This document shows, piece by piece, positions 1-8,131 of a DNA stretch of 14,383 bases; the first letter of the stretch is position 1, and each line of letters starts with the position of its first letter. Origin of the DNA: Deltaproteobacteria bacterium (GTDB lineage Bacteria > SAR324 > NAC60-12); the NCBI GenBank assembly GCA_002730365.1, contig PBZZ01000089.1, positions 1 to 14,383 of the forward strand. Direction: 5' to 3'. A program made the translations under genes and the position numbers. The notes beneath the pieces were generated by a model that was given only the letters and a program-made list of their open reading frames with translations, was not told the origin of the DNA and did no database searches.

Positions 1-143
1 GAGACTGCTAGTATAAAAATAATTAAAAAAATATTATTTAATAGATATTTAAATTTATAATTTTTTTATCTATCAACTTGATTGAGGTATGCGCATGTTC
101 AATTTGAATTCAGATTGAACAAATTTTTTGTATTTACATCAGA
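1..143. other. AT-rich non-coding left edge
   Basis: The first 140 bases are dominated by runs of A and T, in sharp contrast with the moderate-GC genes to the right. No reading frame of useful length is present. The stretch lies just downstream of the decayed minus-strand gene and contains the palindrome at 96-121, plus a short self-complementary octamer (atgcgcat) at 89-96. It may be a genomic boundary or degraded intergenic DNA; the sequence alone does not decide. Confidence 0.6.
96..121. repeat. 26-bp near-perfect palindrome centred on GAATTC
   Basis: The arms starting tgttcaat and ending attgaaca are complementary over 26 bases, with a single mismatched pair (T103 against G114) that would be a G-U wobble in RNA. 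On the plus strand it is followed at once by a T run (124-129), the arrangement of a weak AT-rich terminator. On the minus strand it lies about 22 bases beyond the stop of the decayed gene. It could be a terminator remnant, a protein-binding site or a cruciform; no partner copy is seen elsewhere in the window. Confidence 0.5.
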
Positions 144-905
144 TTAAACTAATTTTTCTACTTGATAAGTACAGCATTTTTCTGCAGAAAATTTTAATAG
201 TAAATTTTCCTGTCTGATAGACATTTGTCGGTTCATCTTTACCCTCACCTCAAATTTATCGCATTGAGCTGATATCAGCTTAAAGTTTCCACAATCGTCG
301 ATCATCTTTACTACTGCTGGAATAGTGTTATCAGACTTTTCCGAGGCGACTTGAATAAACTCTGACCTGATGCCCATCTGGACTGCGGTGTCTTCTATTT
401 TCAGACAAATCATGTCGAAGAGCTTCTCGCACTGCTGATCATCTGCAAGAATTTGTCACGCTCCCTCCTGATGGCGAAGGTGTAAGAATGGGTGAATGGT
501 CAGCTTGATCCTTAAGTCCGAATCGCTTAGTAGTTCTAGCAGGGTCAGTAATTGATACTGCATGTCGGGCTTGAGCACTTCGACCACCATTCAACCTGTG
601 GCTCTCTCCTCTCCCTTCCCAACTAGAATCAGCCCTTCCTGCTTCGTAGCCACCAAAAAGTTCTGATAACGCTCTTGTAGAAATACACACTACTCACGAA
701 CGCTGAAGCGCTGCCAAAGGACCTGGGATAAGTTCTGGCAATAATGACGAGCAAAGAGATGGAGATGATGATCCTCGGACAAAGCCTCGAGAATTTGACT
801 GGTCTGCTCGATCTTGATGGGCAACAAAGACACGAAGAGTTACTGATCGTGAGTTCGACAAAAAATTAAATATTCATTTTGATAGAGATTAATTTGAAGA
901 CTATG
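144..905 (-). pseudogene. Decayed unrecognised gene with four in-frame stops
   Basis: One minus-strand frame stays protein-like for about 250 codons but is interrupted by TAA (840-842), TAG (690-692), TGA (591-593) and TGA (456-458), ending at a TAA at 144-146. Between stops it reads as a soluble protein with amphipathic helices, for example segments containing SLLPIKIEQTSQILEAL, LQERYQNFLVATKQEG, YQLLTLLELLSDSDLRIKL and QQCEKLFDMICLKIED. Each stop is one C-to-T change from Gln (CAA, CAG) or Arg (CGA), the typical route of nonsense decay. The last open piece (144-413, 89 residues) could still start at an ATG but lacks a convincing ribosome site. I do not recognise the family. The N-terminal limit is uncertain; the frame is closed upstream by TGA at 906-908. 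A competing open stretch at 439-690 in another frame is rich in Arg, Ser and Gly and looks like a shadow. Confidence 0.5.
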
Positions 906-1184
906 TCACCTTGCGATGGGGCTTTGGCAAAGTCAAATAGGCACTCTATTTCTGATTGAACTGAAAAAGGATTTTTCTTGCAGAATCCAAGTTTCTTCAA
1001 AGCTTTTGAAGGGTTCTGGATATCGTTTAGCCCTCAGAAACGATGATTTTTGTTTTGATATAATTTTTTTCAAAAAACTTGTTTTTGCAATTTCTTACTC
1101 AACCAAAATTATGGCTAAACCGCCCTTGTTGTTACCTCGGAGCCCCTGACTTAAAACGAGGAAATTTGGACTCAGGTGTAGAAT

Positions 1185-1199
1185 GATCACATCGTGATC
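1185..1199. promoter_or_regulatory. Perfect inverted repeat GATCAC-N3-GTGATC
   Basis: Six-base perfect arms are separated by three bases (atc), about 240 bases before the oppA start. A related half-site (tgatcg) follows at about 1209-1214. The size and symmetry suit a dimeric repressor or activator site. No known regulator consensus is assigned, and the distance from the likely promoter is long. Confidence 0.3.
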
Positions 1200-1258
1200 G
1201 TACATCCTGATCGACGATTCGAAATCCGGCAGATTCCATTACCTTATCAGGGCAATCT

Positions 1259-1274
1259 TTCCCTACGTAAGGAA
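1259..1274. promoter_or_regulatory. 16-bp dyad around TACGTA, possible operator
   Basis: The sequence ttccctacgtaaggaa is a palindrome with a single mismatched pair (C1263 against A1270). It sits about 165 bases before the oppA start codon and about 90 bases upstream of the proposed -35 element. It could bind a dimeric regulator of the peptide operon; chance occurrence is not excluded. Confidence 0.25.
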
Positions 1275-1360
1275 ATGTCCCAGCGGCAGAAGGTATAGGC
1301 CTTGGCTTCTTAGCTGTTTCTCACCTGTGTGACTGTACCTTCCTCCTTGTGTCATCAGAC

Positions 1361-1389
1361 TTGTTTTCCAGAGCCGTGATAGGTAACTT
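1361..1389 (+). promoter_or_regulatory. Weak candidate promoter for oppA
   Basis: TTGTTT (1361-1366) and TAACTT (1384-1389) are separated by 17 bases and lie 47 bases before the oppA start. Each hexamer matches the sigma-70 consensus at only three positions, though these include the important TTG of the -35 and the A2 and T6 of the -10. One of the two tgtgact repeats abuts the -10. Confidence 0.25.
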
Positions 1390-1435
1390 TGTGACTCCGT
1401 TCCTTATCATCATCATGATTTAAGTAGAGGTTACC

Positions 1436-3067
1436 ATGCTACTTACTGCTGTTCATCGAACCATTTGCCTGCTTGGTGGGCTATTGCTGCTCTCCACTCC
1501 TGCTATCATCGCCCAGGACATCACAAAAACTCTGCGTTTGCCTCAAATGAGTGCTATCCCAACTCTGGACCCCGGGTTGGCCCAGGATTCTTCTTCCATT
1601 GAGGTCATTGAACAAATCTTTCTCGGCCTGACCGACTATGATCCAAAGACCTATGAGGTGATTCCGGAGTTGGCCACAAAATGGTCGGCCAGTGCGGACA
1701 GCCGCACCTATACCTTCGAAATGCGCAAGGATGTCTTCTGGAGTGATGGAGTTCCAGTCACAGCCCATGACATTGAGTATGCGATTCGCCGTAACATCAA
1801 CCCGGAGACGGCCTCACCCTACGCTTACGTTCTCTACATTCTGGAAGGAGCCGAAGCAATCAATAAGGGGGAAAGCAAGGATTTCAACAGCCTCGGAGTC
1901 CGTGCAGTGGATGACCACACGGTCGAATTTCGGCTTACACAACCCGCTGGATTTTTCCCAGCGATGGCAGGCCTCTGGACTTATCGACCACTGCCTAGAC
2001 GCTCCATTGAAGCCTTTGGCACTGCCTGGACGGAGCCTGAGCACATCCTGACAAACGGCTCCTACCGGCTTGCCACCTGGGAAAAAGGCAATCAGTTGAT
2101 CCTCAAGCGCAATCCTGATTACAAGGATTCGGTCACCCAGCAGCCTGCTCAGATTGAGGAGGTGAATTACTATATCATTCCTGAATCCTCCACCGGTCTG
2201 GCAATGTTTGAAAATGGAGAACTCGACATCGTCGGGGGAACCTTCCTATCGATTCCTGTCGCAGAGATCGACCGCGTGCGCAGAGAGTATTCAGACCGAT
2301 ATTCTGCTCAACCAGATCTCTGCACCTACTACCTGGGGGTGAACAACGAACGGGAACCTACCAATAATCCACTGGTTCGCAAGGCGCTTTCTGCAGCCAT
2401 AGACCGTAAGACTTTGGTGGAACGAATCACCAAGGGAGGAGAAGAACCAGCCACGACTTTCACTCGACCACCAATCTTCGGTTCCGTAGATCCGAAGGAA
2501 GGTGTCGGGATTGGCTATGATCCAGAGCAGGCCCGTCGTTGGCTTGCAGAAGCTGGTTATCCAGGTGGTGAAGGATTCCCCACCATCACCTACATGCACA
2601 ACACCTCTGAAAATCACGCCAAGATCGCTCAGGCAGTGCAAGCCATGCTCAGACGCAACCTTGGAATTAACATTAGAATTGAAAACCAGGAATGGAAGGT
2701 CTACCTGAAGTCAACTACTCAACCGGATGCTCCACATTTGTTCCGCTTTGGCTGGTGTGCTGACTATCCTGATGCGAATAACTGGCTGATGGAAGTCTTT
2801 CACCCAACCAAGTCCACCAATCGTATTCGTTGGCAAAACAGCGAGTATGCCCAGTTAACTGAGAAAGCCATGGGTTCGACAGATTCGGATGAACGTATCC
2901 AACTCTATCGTCGAGCCGAGCAGATCCTCAACGAAGAAGAGGCTGCAATCATTCCGCTCTACTTCTATACTTCCAAGTACCTGGTCAATCCCCGGCTGAA
3001 AGACTGGTACCACATGGCGTTGGGCGGACAGCAGATCCGCTACTGGCGCTTAACGGGACGTCCATGA
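1436..3067 (+). CDS. oppA: Oligopeptide ABC transporter, periplasmic binding protein
   Basis: This is the extracytoplasmic receptor of the importer encoded by the next four genes. It would capture oligopeptides in the periplasm and deliver them to the OppBC channel. The 543-residue product opens with a signal peptide: Arg8, a hydrophobic stretch at 11-25, and probable cleavage after AIIA (residue 26). There is no lipobox cysteine, so a free periplasmic protein is expected. The rest follows the SBP_bac_5 family, with the PELATKWSASADSRTYTF region near residue 77, FWSDGVPVTAHD near 100, YYLGVNN near 300 and the FGWCADYPDANNW segment near 440, which resemble OppA/MppA more than DppA. AGAGG at 1426-1430 sits five bases before the ATG. 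It is first in a tight operon, ten bases before oppB. The exact substrate (di-, oligo- or murein peptide) cannot be read from sequence. Confidence 0.93.
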   Translation: MLLTAVHRTICLLGGLLLLSTPAIIAQDITKTLRLPQMSAIPTLDPGLAQDSSSIEVIEQIFLGLTDYDPKTYEVIPELATKWSASADSRTYTFEMRKDVFWSDGVPVTAHDIEYAIRRNINPETASPYAYVLYILEGAEAINKGESKDFNSLGVRAVDDHTVEFRLTQPAGFFPAMAGLWTYRPLPRRSIEAFGTAWTEPEHILTNGSYRLATWEKGNQLILKRNPDYKDSVTQQPAQIEEVNYYIIPESSTGLAMFENGELDIVGGTFLSIPVAEIDRVRREYSDRYSAQPDLCTYYLGVNNEREPTNNPLVRKALSAAIDRKTLVERITKGGEEPATTFTRPPIFGSVDPKEGVGIGYDPEQARRWLAEAGYPGGEGFPTITYMHNTSENHAKIAQAVQAMLRRNLGINIRIENQEWKVYLKSTTQPDAPHLFRFGWCADYPDANNWLMEVFHPTKSTNRIRWQNSEYAQLTEKAMGSTDSDERIQLYRRAEQILNEEEAAIIPLYFYTSKYLVNPRLKDWYHMALGGQQIRYWRLTGRP

Positions 3068-3077
3068 TTCCAAGCCA

Positions 3078-3995
3078 ATGCTGAACTTCCTGGTGCGGCG
3101 ATTAGGTAGCGGTGCCCTGTCGTTGCTCGTGATCGCTGCCCTCGTCTTTCTACTACTGAAGGCACTTCCCGGGGGGCCTTTCGACACAGAAAAAAGCCTA
3201 CCACCTGAGATCATGCGCAATATCGAAGCCTATTATGGCTTGGATCGGCCACTCTGGGAGCAGTTTGTGCGCTACGTTGGTAATGCACTGCAGGGAGATT
3301 TAGGTGTCAGCTACTCCCAACGTGATTTGCCTGTTGTCGATCTGATTGCTCAGCGTCTACCGATCTCACTGGAACTTGGCTGCTATGCCATACTCTTTGG
3401 GCTCTTGCTTGGGCTGCCACTAGGAGTTCTTGCAGCTGCCTACCACAACAGACTACCAGATTATATAGCCACCTTGCTGGCTGTCCTAGGTACTAGCATC
3501 CCTAACTTGGCGCTAGCCCCAATGCTGATCCTCTTCTTTGGACTCTTTCTCAAATGGTTACCCATTGCTCGCTGGACAACCTGGGATTCCAAGGTACTAC
3601 CAACACTCGCTTTGGGACTGGGCATTGCAGCAGTGATTTCTCGGCTGACTCGCTCCAGCATGCTCCAAATCATTCAAGAGGACTTCATCCGCACCGCTCG
3701 AGCCAAGGGACTTTCAGAAGTTTCTGTCCTTGGTCAGCATGCACTGCGTAACGCATTACTCCCTGTACTCACCATCATGGGACCCATTTTGGCTGCTCTG
3801 CTCACGGGTACTCTGGTGGTGGAAGAGATCTTTGCTATCCCTGGTTTGGGAAGCTACTTCGTCACCAGCATCAGTAACCGTGACTATCCTGTGGTCATGG
3901 GGATCTACCTGCTTTATGGTTTTCTGATCATCCTGATGAACACGCTAGTAGACATTCTCTACGCCTGGGCAGATCCACGGATTCGATTAGAATGA
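3078..3995 (+). CDS. oppB: Oligopeptide ABC transporter permease, OppB/DppB type
   Basis: This 305-residue inner-membrane protein forms half of the translocation channel. It begins with the hallmark LNFLVRRL and a first membrane helix at about residues 8-28, then the extracytoplasmic loop with YYGLDRPLWEQFVRYV and the GDLGVSYS motif. Five further hydrophobic segments follow. The cytoplasmic EAA coupling loop is canonical (EDFIRTARAKG, near residue 200) and is where an ATPase subunit docks. The ending ADPRIRLE is typical of the family. Length and topology match OppB and DppB. The start ATG has only a weak ribosome site, and translation is probably coupled to oppA ten bases upstream. Confidence 0.93.
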   Translation: MLNFLVRRLGSGALSLLVIAALVFLLLKALPGGPFDTEKSLPPEIMRNIEAYYGLDRPLWEQFVRYVGNALQGDLGVSYSQRDLPVVDLIAQRLPISLELGCYAILFGLLLGLPLGVLAAAYHNRLPDYIATLLAVLGTSIPNLALAPMLILFFGLFLKWLPIARWTTWDSKVLPTLALGLGIAAVISRLTRSSMLQIIQEDFIRTARAKGLSEVSVLGQHALRNALLPVLTIMGPILAALLTGTLVVEEIFAIPGLGSYFVTSISNRDYPVVMGIYLLYGFLIILMNTLVDILYAWADPRIRLE

Positions 3996-4016
3996 CCATC
4001 TTCCCAGTAACCTTCG

Positions 4017-4949
4017 ATGATTGAAATTTCTGCCTCACCGGCTAAAAGTCTCAATCGACTTGCTTTCCGCCGCTTTGCCAGAAACCGATTGGCATTGAGC
4101 AGTTTTTTGTTCCTACTGATTCTTTTTCTAGTTACCATCTTCGTTGATTGGCTCGCCCCTCAGCACTTCGCTGAAGAAGACTTTCTTGCCACCTACCTAA
4201 AGCCTGGAGAAGAGGGCTTCCTGCTAGGTACAGATTTTCTTGGCCGTGATATCTGGAGTCGAATTCTCTACGGCACTCGCATCTCGCTCACCGTAGCGAT
4301 CTGTGCAGCTCTAGCAAGTTTTCTTATTGGTGTCAGCTACGGTTTGGTAGCCGGCTACTATGGAGGCAAGCTGGACGAGTGGATGATGCGATTTGTTGAT
4401 ATTCTCAATGCAGTTCCAACTCTGCTGTTTGTGATCCTAATCATGGTCTATTTTCGCGCAGGGAATCCAGAGGAGTTCACAGGATTCAAGGCCATTTTCT
4501 ATGAATGGGATAGTCAACTAGGCGGTCTGCTTTCTATTTTTATCGGAATTGGGCTGACTTCTTGGGTACGGCTGGCTCGGATTGCCCGGGCAGAGACCCT
4601 CTCACTGCGACGTCGTGAATTTATCGAAGCTGATCTTGTGCAGGGCTTTGGTATACCAACTATTCTCTTTCGTCGTTTGTTTCCCAATTTGCTGGGAACC
4701 TGTATCGTCGCTGAGTCTGTGGCGATTCCGGATTACATCATCTTCGAATCAATACTAAGTTTCATCGGACTCGGAGTCAACCCACCTGTTCCAAGTTGGG
4801 GTGCGATGATTTCTGAAGGACTGGAAGGCATCCGTTCCTACCCTCACCTGATTTTAGCGCCAGCTACCGCAATGACCCTGACCGTTCTAGCCTTCAACTT
4901 TGTAGGAGATGGTCTGCGCGATGCCTTTGATCCCAAGTTACAGGACTAA
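4017..4949 (+). CDS. oppC: Oligopeptide ABC transporter permease, OppC/DppC type
   Basis: This is the second channel subunit, 310 residues. It has the OppC layout: a cytoplasmic N-terminus ending RRFARNRLAL (the OppC N-terminal domain), a first membrane helix at about residues 27-47, a periplasmic loop carrying LLGTDFLGRDIWSRILYGTR, then the BPD_transp_1 core. The coupling loop reads EFIEADLVQGFG near residue 200. It departs from the usual EAA-ALG pattern and is less canonical than the loop in OppB. The conserved FIGLGVNPPVPSWGAMI near the C-terminus is diagnostic. It follows oppB by 21 bases without a visible Shine-Dalgarno site, and its TAA directly abuts the ATG of oppD, so translation is likely coupled. 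Confidence 0.93.
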   Translation: MIEISASPAKSLNRLAFRRFARNRLALSSFLFLLILFLVTIFVDWLAPQHFAEEDFLATYLKPGEEGFLLGTDFLGRDIWSRILYGTRISLTVAICAALASFLIGVSYGLVAGYYGGKLDEWMMRFVDILNAVPTLLFVILIMVYFRAGNPEEFTGFKAIFYEWDSQLGGLLSIFIGIGLTSWVRLARIARAETLSLRRREFIEADLVQGFGIPTILFRRLFPNLLGTCIVAESVAIPDYIIFESILSFIGLGVNPPVPSWGAMISEGLEGIRSYPHLILAPATAMTLTVLAFNFVGDGLRDAFDPKLQD

Positions 4950-5939
4950 ATGAGAAAAGAACCCTTGCTGCAATTAGAAAATCTGAAAGTTGAATTCTTT
5001 CTGCGCACTGGGAAAGCGACCGCCATCCATGGCTTGGATCTACAACTGGAGCGGGGGAAAACCCTCGGGTTGGTTGGAGAGTCTGGTTGTGGAAAGTCTC
5101 TAACAGCCTTGGCAATCATGGGACTAATCAGCTCACCTGGAAAGATTACAGGGGGAAAAATTCGCTTTGACGGAGAAGATCTATTAAAAATCTCCGAACG
5201 AAAACGCAGGGAACTACGAGGCAACCAGATTTCAATGATTTTTCAGGATCCTGGCTCTGCTTTGAATCCTGTGTTGACAATCGGCAAGCAAATTTCTGAG
5301 CCCCTGCGACGTCACAAAGGGTCTTCTGCCCCGCAAGCTCGTGATCAAGGTCTGTTACTACTCTCCGAAGTCGGGCTACCAGATCCTGAGCGTCAATGGT
5401 CACGCTATCCGCATGAGTTGAGCGGAGGCATGTGTCAACGTGTTATGATTGCCATGGCTTTGGCCTGTGAGCCAGCGTTGCTGATTGCTGATGAACCAAC
5501 AACCGCACTGGATGTCACGATTCAGGTCCAGATTCTTCACTTGTTGCGCCAACTACAAAAGCAGCATGGAATGGCTCTGCTCTTCATAAGCCACGATCTT
5601 CGGGTGATCGCCGAAATGGCTGATCGGGTCTCAATCATGTATGCCGGAGACATCATTGAAGAAACCTCAGTTCGAGCAATTTTCGAACGTCCACGGCATC
5701 CCTATACCCGTGGGCTACTCAAATCAAGACCCAGTCTAAAGGAGATCTCAGGCCAGCGAGAACGACTCTATCACATTCCGGGAAATGTTCCTTCCCTACA
5801 GGAGTTATCCGAGGGCTGCCGCTTCCTTGATCGTTGTCCCTGGCCAGGACACGATTGTTCCGTCAAGACACCTGAATTATTGGGCTTCTCACATCGAAGC
5901 CGTTGTTACCGCTGGTACGAATTTCCTCAGGATACCTGA
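4950..5939 (+). CDS. oppD: Oligopeptide ABC transporter ATPase, OppD/DppD type
   Basis: This cytoplasmic ATPase powers peptide import as a heterodimer with OppF. The 329-residue protein shows Walker A GESGCGKS near residue 47, the Q-loop IFQDPGSALNP near 98, the signature LSGGMCQRV near 159, Walker B LLIADEP near 178 and the switch histidine in FISHDL near 212. A C-terminal oligo_HPY region carries a cysteine set (CRFLDRC, then later Cys residues near 300-320) typical of OppD/DppD. In characterised relatives such cysteines can hold an iron-sulphur cluster; that is an inference here. The ATG directly follows the oppC stop, with no gap. Confidence 0.94.
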   Translation: MRKEPLLQLENLKVEFFLRTGKATAIHGLDLQLERGKTLGLVGESGCGKSLTALAIMGLISSPGKITGGKIRFDGEDLLKISERKRRELRGNQISMIFQDPGSALNPVLTIGKQISEPLRRHKGSSAPQARDQGLLLLSEVGLPDPERQWSRYPHELSGGMCQRVMIAMALACEPALLIADEPTTALDVTIQVQILHLLRQLQKQHGMALLFISHDLRVIAEMADRVSIMYAGDIIEETSVRAIFERPRHPYTRGLLKSRPSLKEISGQRERLYHIPGNVPSLQELSEGCRFLDRCPWPGHDCSVKTPELLGFSHRSRCYRWYEFPQDT

Positions 5940-5940
5940 G

Positions 5941-6945
5941 ATGACAAGTTCCTCCTCTTCCAACACTTCTATCCTCCGAGTGCAGGACCTACAGACTTAC
6001 TTCCCTATTCGCCAAGGCCTGCTAGGTAGGACAGTAGGCTTTGTCCGGGCAGTAGACGGAGTCAGCTTTGTGTTGAATGCGGGTGAGACCTTGGGGCTAG
6101 TAGGAGAGTCCGGTTGCGGAAAGTCTACACTTGTACGCAGCTTGCTCTACCTACATCCTCCTACCGGAGGAAGAGTCTGGCTGAAAGATGCCGAACTTGG
6201 TGTGCTGAGTTCTGCAGAGCTTCGGAAACAAAGACTGCGGATGCAGTTGATTTTTCAAAATCCCCACGCTTCTCTCAATCCAAGACTGACGATTGAAGAG
6301 ATCATTAGCAGCGCAGCTCGCTACCACGGGCACATCCGTGCATCAGAGACACAAGATTTTGCAACGAAGCTACTCGAACAGGTCGGCTTGCGTTCCGAGC
6401 ATCTCAAGCGCTTTCCCCATGAATTTTCTGGCGGTCAGCGCCAGCGGATCAGTATTGCCCGAGCACTAGCTCTACGCCCTGAAATCGTACTCTGTGACGA
6501 AGCAGTCTCCTCCCTAGACGTCTCGATTCAGGCACAAATCCTCAATCTGCTGCTTGAGCTACAACAACAACAAGGGTTGAGCTATCTGTTCATTAGTCAC
6601 GATTTGGCAGTGATTCAGCATCTGGCAGATCGAGTTGCCGTGATGTACCTGGGCCGCATCGTCGAGATCGCCAACCGTAAGGAACTCTTCCAAACCCCTG
6701 CCCATCCCTACACACAAGCTCTTCTTCGTGCGATTTCCTCTGGGGATCCCAAAACTCGACGCCCTCTGGCAGATCGAGTACTGGCCGGAGATGTGCCAAG
6801 TCCCACCAAGCAACATGTTGGCTGCGTTTTTGCCGAACGTTGTCCGCAAGTGACCAGCGAGTGTCGCCAACAGCGGCCAGAGTTTCGGCAAATCCGAACA
6901 GGCCAATTGGTGGCTTGCCACCATGCACGAATGGATTCTGCCTGA
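5941..6945 (+). CDS. oppF: Oligopeptide ABC transporter ATPase, OppF/DppF type
   Basis: This is the partner ATPase of OppD, 334 residues. It shows the OppF entry motif [12 protein letters not shown] with VRAVDGVSF, Walker A GESGCGKS, the Q-loop [13 protein letters not shown], the signature [15 protein letters not shown], Walker [13 protein letters not shown] and the switch FISHDLAVI. The C-terminal oligo_HPY region includes GCVFAERCP. The Walker B has Ala after the catalytic Glu, as in several OppF proteins. The ATG at 5941 is preferred because AGGA at 5929-5932 is well placed before it, it lies one base after the oppD stop, and the protein then begins at the normal family position. The frame is also open 52 codons further upstream inside oppD, but that extension matches nothing. 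It is the last gene of the operon. Confidence 0.94.
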   Translation: MTSSSSSNTSILRVQDLQTYFPIRQGLLGRTVGFVRAVDGVSFVLNAGETLGLVGESGCGKSTLVRSLLYLHPPTGGRVWLKDAELGVLSSAELRKQRLRMQLIFQNPHASLNPRLTIEEIISSAARYHGHIRASETQDFATKLLEQVGLRSEHLKRFPHEFSGGQRQRISIARALALRPEIVLCDEAVSSLDVSIQAQILNLLLELQQQQGLSYLFISHDLAVIQHLADRVAVMYLGRIVEIANRKELFQTPAHPYTQALLRAISSGDPKTRRPLADRVLAGDVPSPTKQHVGCVFAERCPQVTSECRQQRPEFRQIRTGQLVACHHARMDSA

Positions 6946-7010
6946 TCATTCGGATTTGACATCCAAAGCAGACCTCGGCACGCTGGACTTTTTCTTATCC
7001 TTCACTCTTT

Positions 7011-7015
7011 AGGAG
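7011..7015 (+). promoter_or_regulatory. Ribosome binding site deciding the ltaE start
   Basis: AGGAG lies six bases before the ATG at 7022 and only three bases before an in-frame TTG at 7019. Normal spacing therefore selects the ATG. Confidence 0.7.
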
Positions 7016-7021
7016 AATTTG

Positions 7022-8053
7022 ATGTGGATTGACCTGCGAAGCGATACTGTTACCCAACCAACCGCCGAAATGCGCAAAGCCATTGCTGAGGCCGAGGTCG
7101 GTGACGATGTTCATCACGAAGATCCATCTGTACTTTACCTGGAAGAGAAAACAGCTGCTATCTTGGGAAAGGAAGCAGCAGTCTTCATGCCTTCTGGTAC
7201 GATGACCAACCAAGTTGGACTACGCACTCACACCCAACCAGGGGATGAGGTGATTTTGGAGGCTCAGGCCCATATTTACTACTACGAAGGTGGGGGTCCA
7301 GCAGCGCTGTCCGGTTCTTCCTGCCGTCTGATCCCTGGAGACCACGGTGTCTTCACTGCTGATCAGTTGGTGAAATCACTTCGCAAACCGGACGTCCACC
7401 ATCCAATCACACGGCTAGTCTGCCTTGAGAACACTCATAACCGGGGAGGTGGGCGAATCTATCCGCTAGAGGAAATTCGTAAAATTGGTGCCGTTTGCCG
7501 AGAGCATGACCTTGCCCTGCACCTGGACGGTGCTCGACTATGGAACGCCAGTGTTGCGCTAGGCAAACCGGAAGCAGAACTGGTATCTGACTTCGACAGC
7601 GTCAGCGTCTGCTTTTCCAAAGGCTTGGGAGCACCAGTCGGTTCTGCTCTGGCAGGTGGCAAAGCCTTCATCCAACGAGCGCGTCACTTCAGGAAAATGT
7701 TTGGAGGAGGAATGCGACAGGCAGGCATCATTGCAGCTGGGGCTTTGTATGCCCTAGAAAATCATCGGAAACGACTCGCAGAAGATCACGCTAACGCGCG
7801 CCTACTGGCAGAAGGGCTGATCCAGGTGGAAGGAATTGAGGTTGATTTGGACAGCGTGCAAACAAACATAATCGTTTTCCAGACGCCAGGGACTTCAGCC
7901 GCTGCCCTCTCAGAGGCCTTGGAAAAAGAGGGAGTAGGGATGCTGGACTTTGGACCAGAAGCACTACGGGCTGTCGCCAACCTGATGGTGAGTCGTAAGC
8001 AAATTCAACAGGTTCCTGAGAAGATGGCCAAGGCACTGAAGAGCCTACGCTAG
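7022..8053 (+). CDS. ltaE: Low-specificity L-threonine aldolase
   Basis: This PLP-dependent fold-type I enzyme splits L-threonine or L-allo-threonine to glycine and acetaldehyde, in the cytoplasm. The 343-residue protein starts with the family hallmark [12 protein letters not shown] and continues with [11 protein letters not shown]. It has the His of [12 protein letters not shown] (His84, active-site stacking in relatives), [10 protein letters not shown] with the PLP-binding Asp169, and the Schiff-base Lys200 in [12 protein letters not shown]. All expected catalytic residues are present and the length is normal. The gene follows oppF by 76 bases on the same strand. It may be read through from the opp operon or have its own promoter; a TTGACA at 6956-6961 has no good -10 partner. 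Related beta-eliminating lyases share the fold, but the motifs favour threonine aldolase. Confidence 0.93.
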   Translation: MWIDLRSDTVTQPTAEMRKAIAEAEVGDDVHHEDPSVLYLEEKTAAILGKEAAVFMPSGTMTNQVGLRTHTQPGDEVILEAQAHIYYYEGGGPAALSGSSCRLIPGDHGVFTADQLVKSLRKPDVHHPITRLVCLENTHNRGGGRIYPLEEIRKIGAVCREHDLALHLDGARLWNASVALGKPEAELVSDFDSVSVCFSKGLGAPVGSALAGGKAFIQRARHFRKMFGGGMRQAGIIAAGALYALENHRKRLAEDHANARLLAEGLIQVEGIEVDLDSVQTNIIVFQTPGTSAAALSEALEKEGVGMLDFGPEALRAVANLMVSRKQIQQVPEKMAKALKSLR

Positions 8054-8065
8054 AGAAGTCAGCCT

Positions 8066-8131
8066 CTAGGAACGCTGGACTGGTGGAATCGAGTAGGTAC
8101 CCACTGCGTGAGCAACAGGTTCCTTGTGGCC
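8066..8131 (-). pseudogene. Orphaned C-terminal tail of the PaaI thioesterase
   Basis: Directly after the TAA at 8132-8134, in the same frame, 21 codons read GHKEPVAHAVGTYSIPP and four more residues before a TAG at 8066-8068. This is what PaaI-family proteins normally carry after the GEV-LYS strand (the VAHATGTYSIPP-type final beta strand). The match is far too specific for a non-coding trailer, so this tail belongs to the gene upstream and has been separated by a nonsense change or a sequencing error. Confidence 0.75.

Larger units (their letters stand above)
909..1435. other. Gene-free region upstream of the peptide transporter operon
   Basis: I see no convincing gene in these 527 bases. 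A 77-codon plus-strand frame (916-1149) is low-complexity, Phe- and Lys-rich, has no ribosome site and matches nothing I know. The right half holds two dyad symmetries (1185-1199 and 1259-1274), a repeated heptamer tgtgact at 1328-1334 and 1390-1396, and a weak sigma-70-like promoter just before oppA. This is the natural place for transcriptional control of the opp operon. Confidence 0.55.

Noticed and set aside
439..690. Open 83-codon minus-strand frame overlapping the decayed gene
   Set aside because: Rich in Arg, Ser and Gly with no family resemblance or ribosome site. The neighbouring frame, though stopped, is far more protein-like and continues into the 144-413 piece.
916..1149. 77-codon plus-strand frame
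   Set aside because: Phe- and Lys-rich translation of AT-rich DNA, no ribosome site, no recognisable motif.
5785..5940. Upstream extension of oppF overlapping oppD
   Set aside because: The 52 extra codons match nothing in ATPases of this family, while 5941 has AGGA at good spacing and gives the normal N-terminus.
6956..6984. TTGACA as an independent promoter for ltaE
   Set aside because: The -35 is perfect but no -10-like hexamer occurs 16 to 18 bases downstream, so it is not called.
8051..8068. Shared terminator between ltaE and the thioesterase
   Set aside because: Only a four-base arm hairpin (agag with ctct) is visible and no T run follows on either strand.
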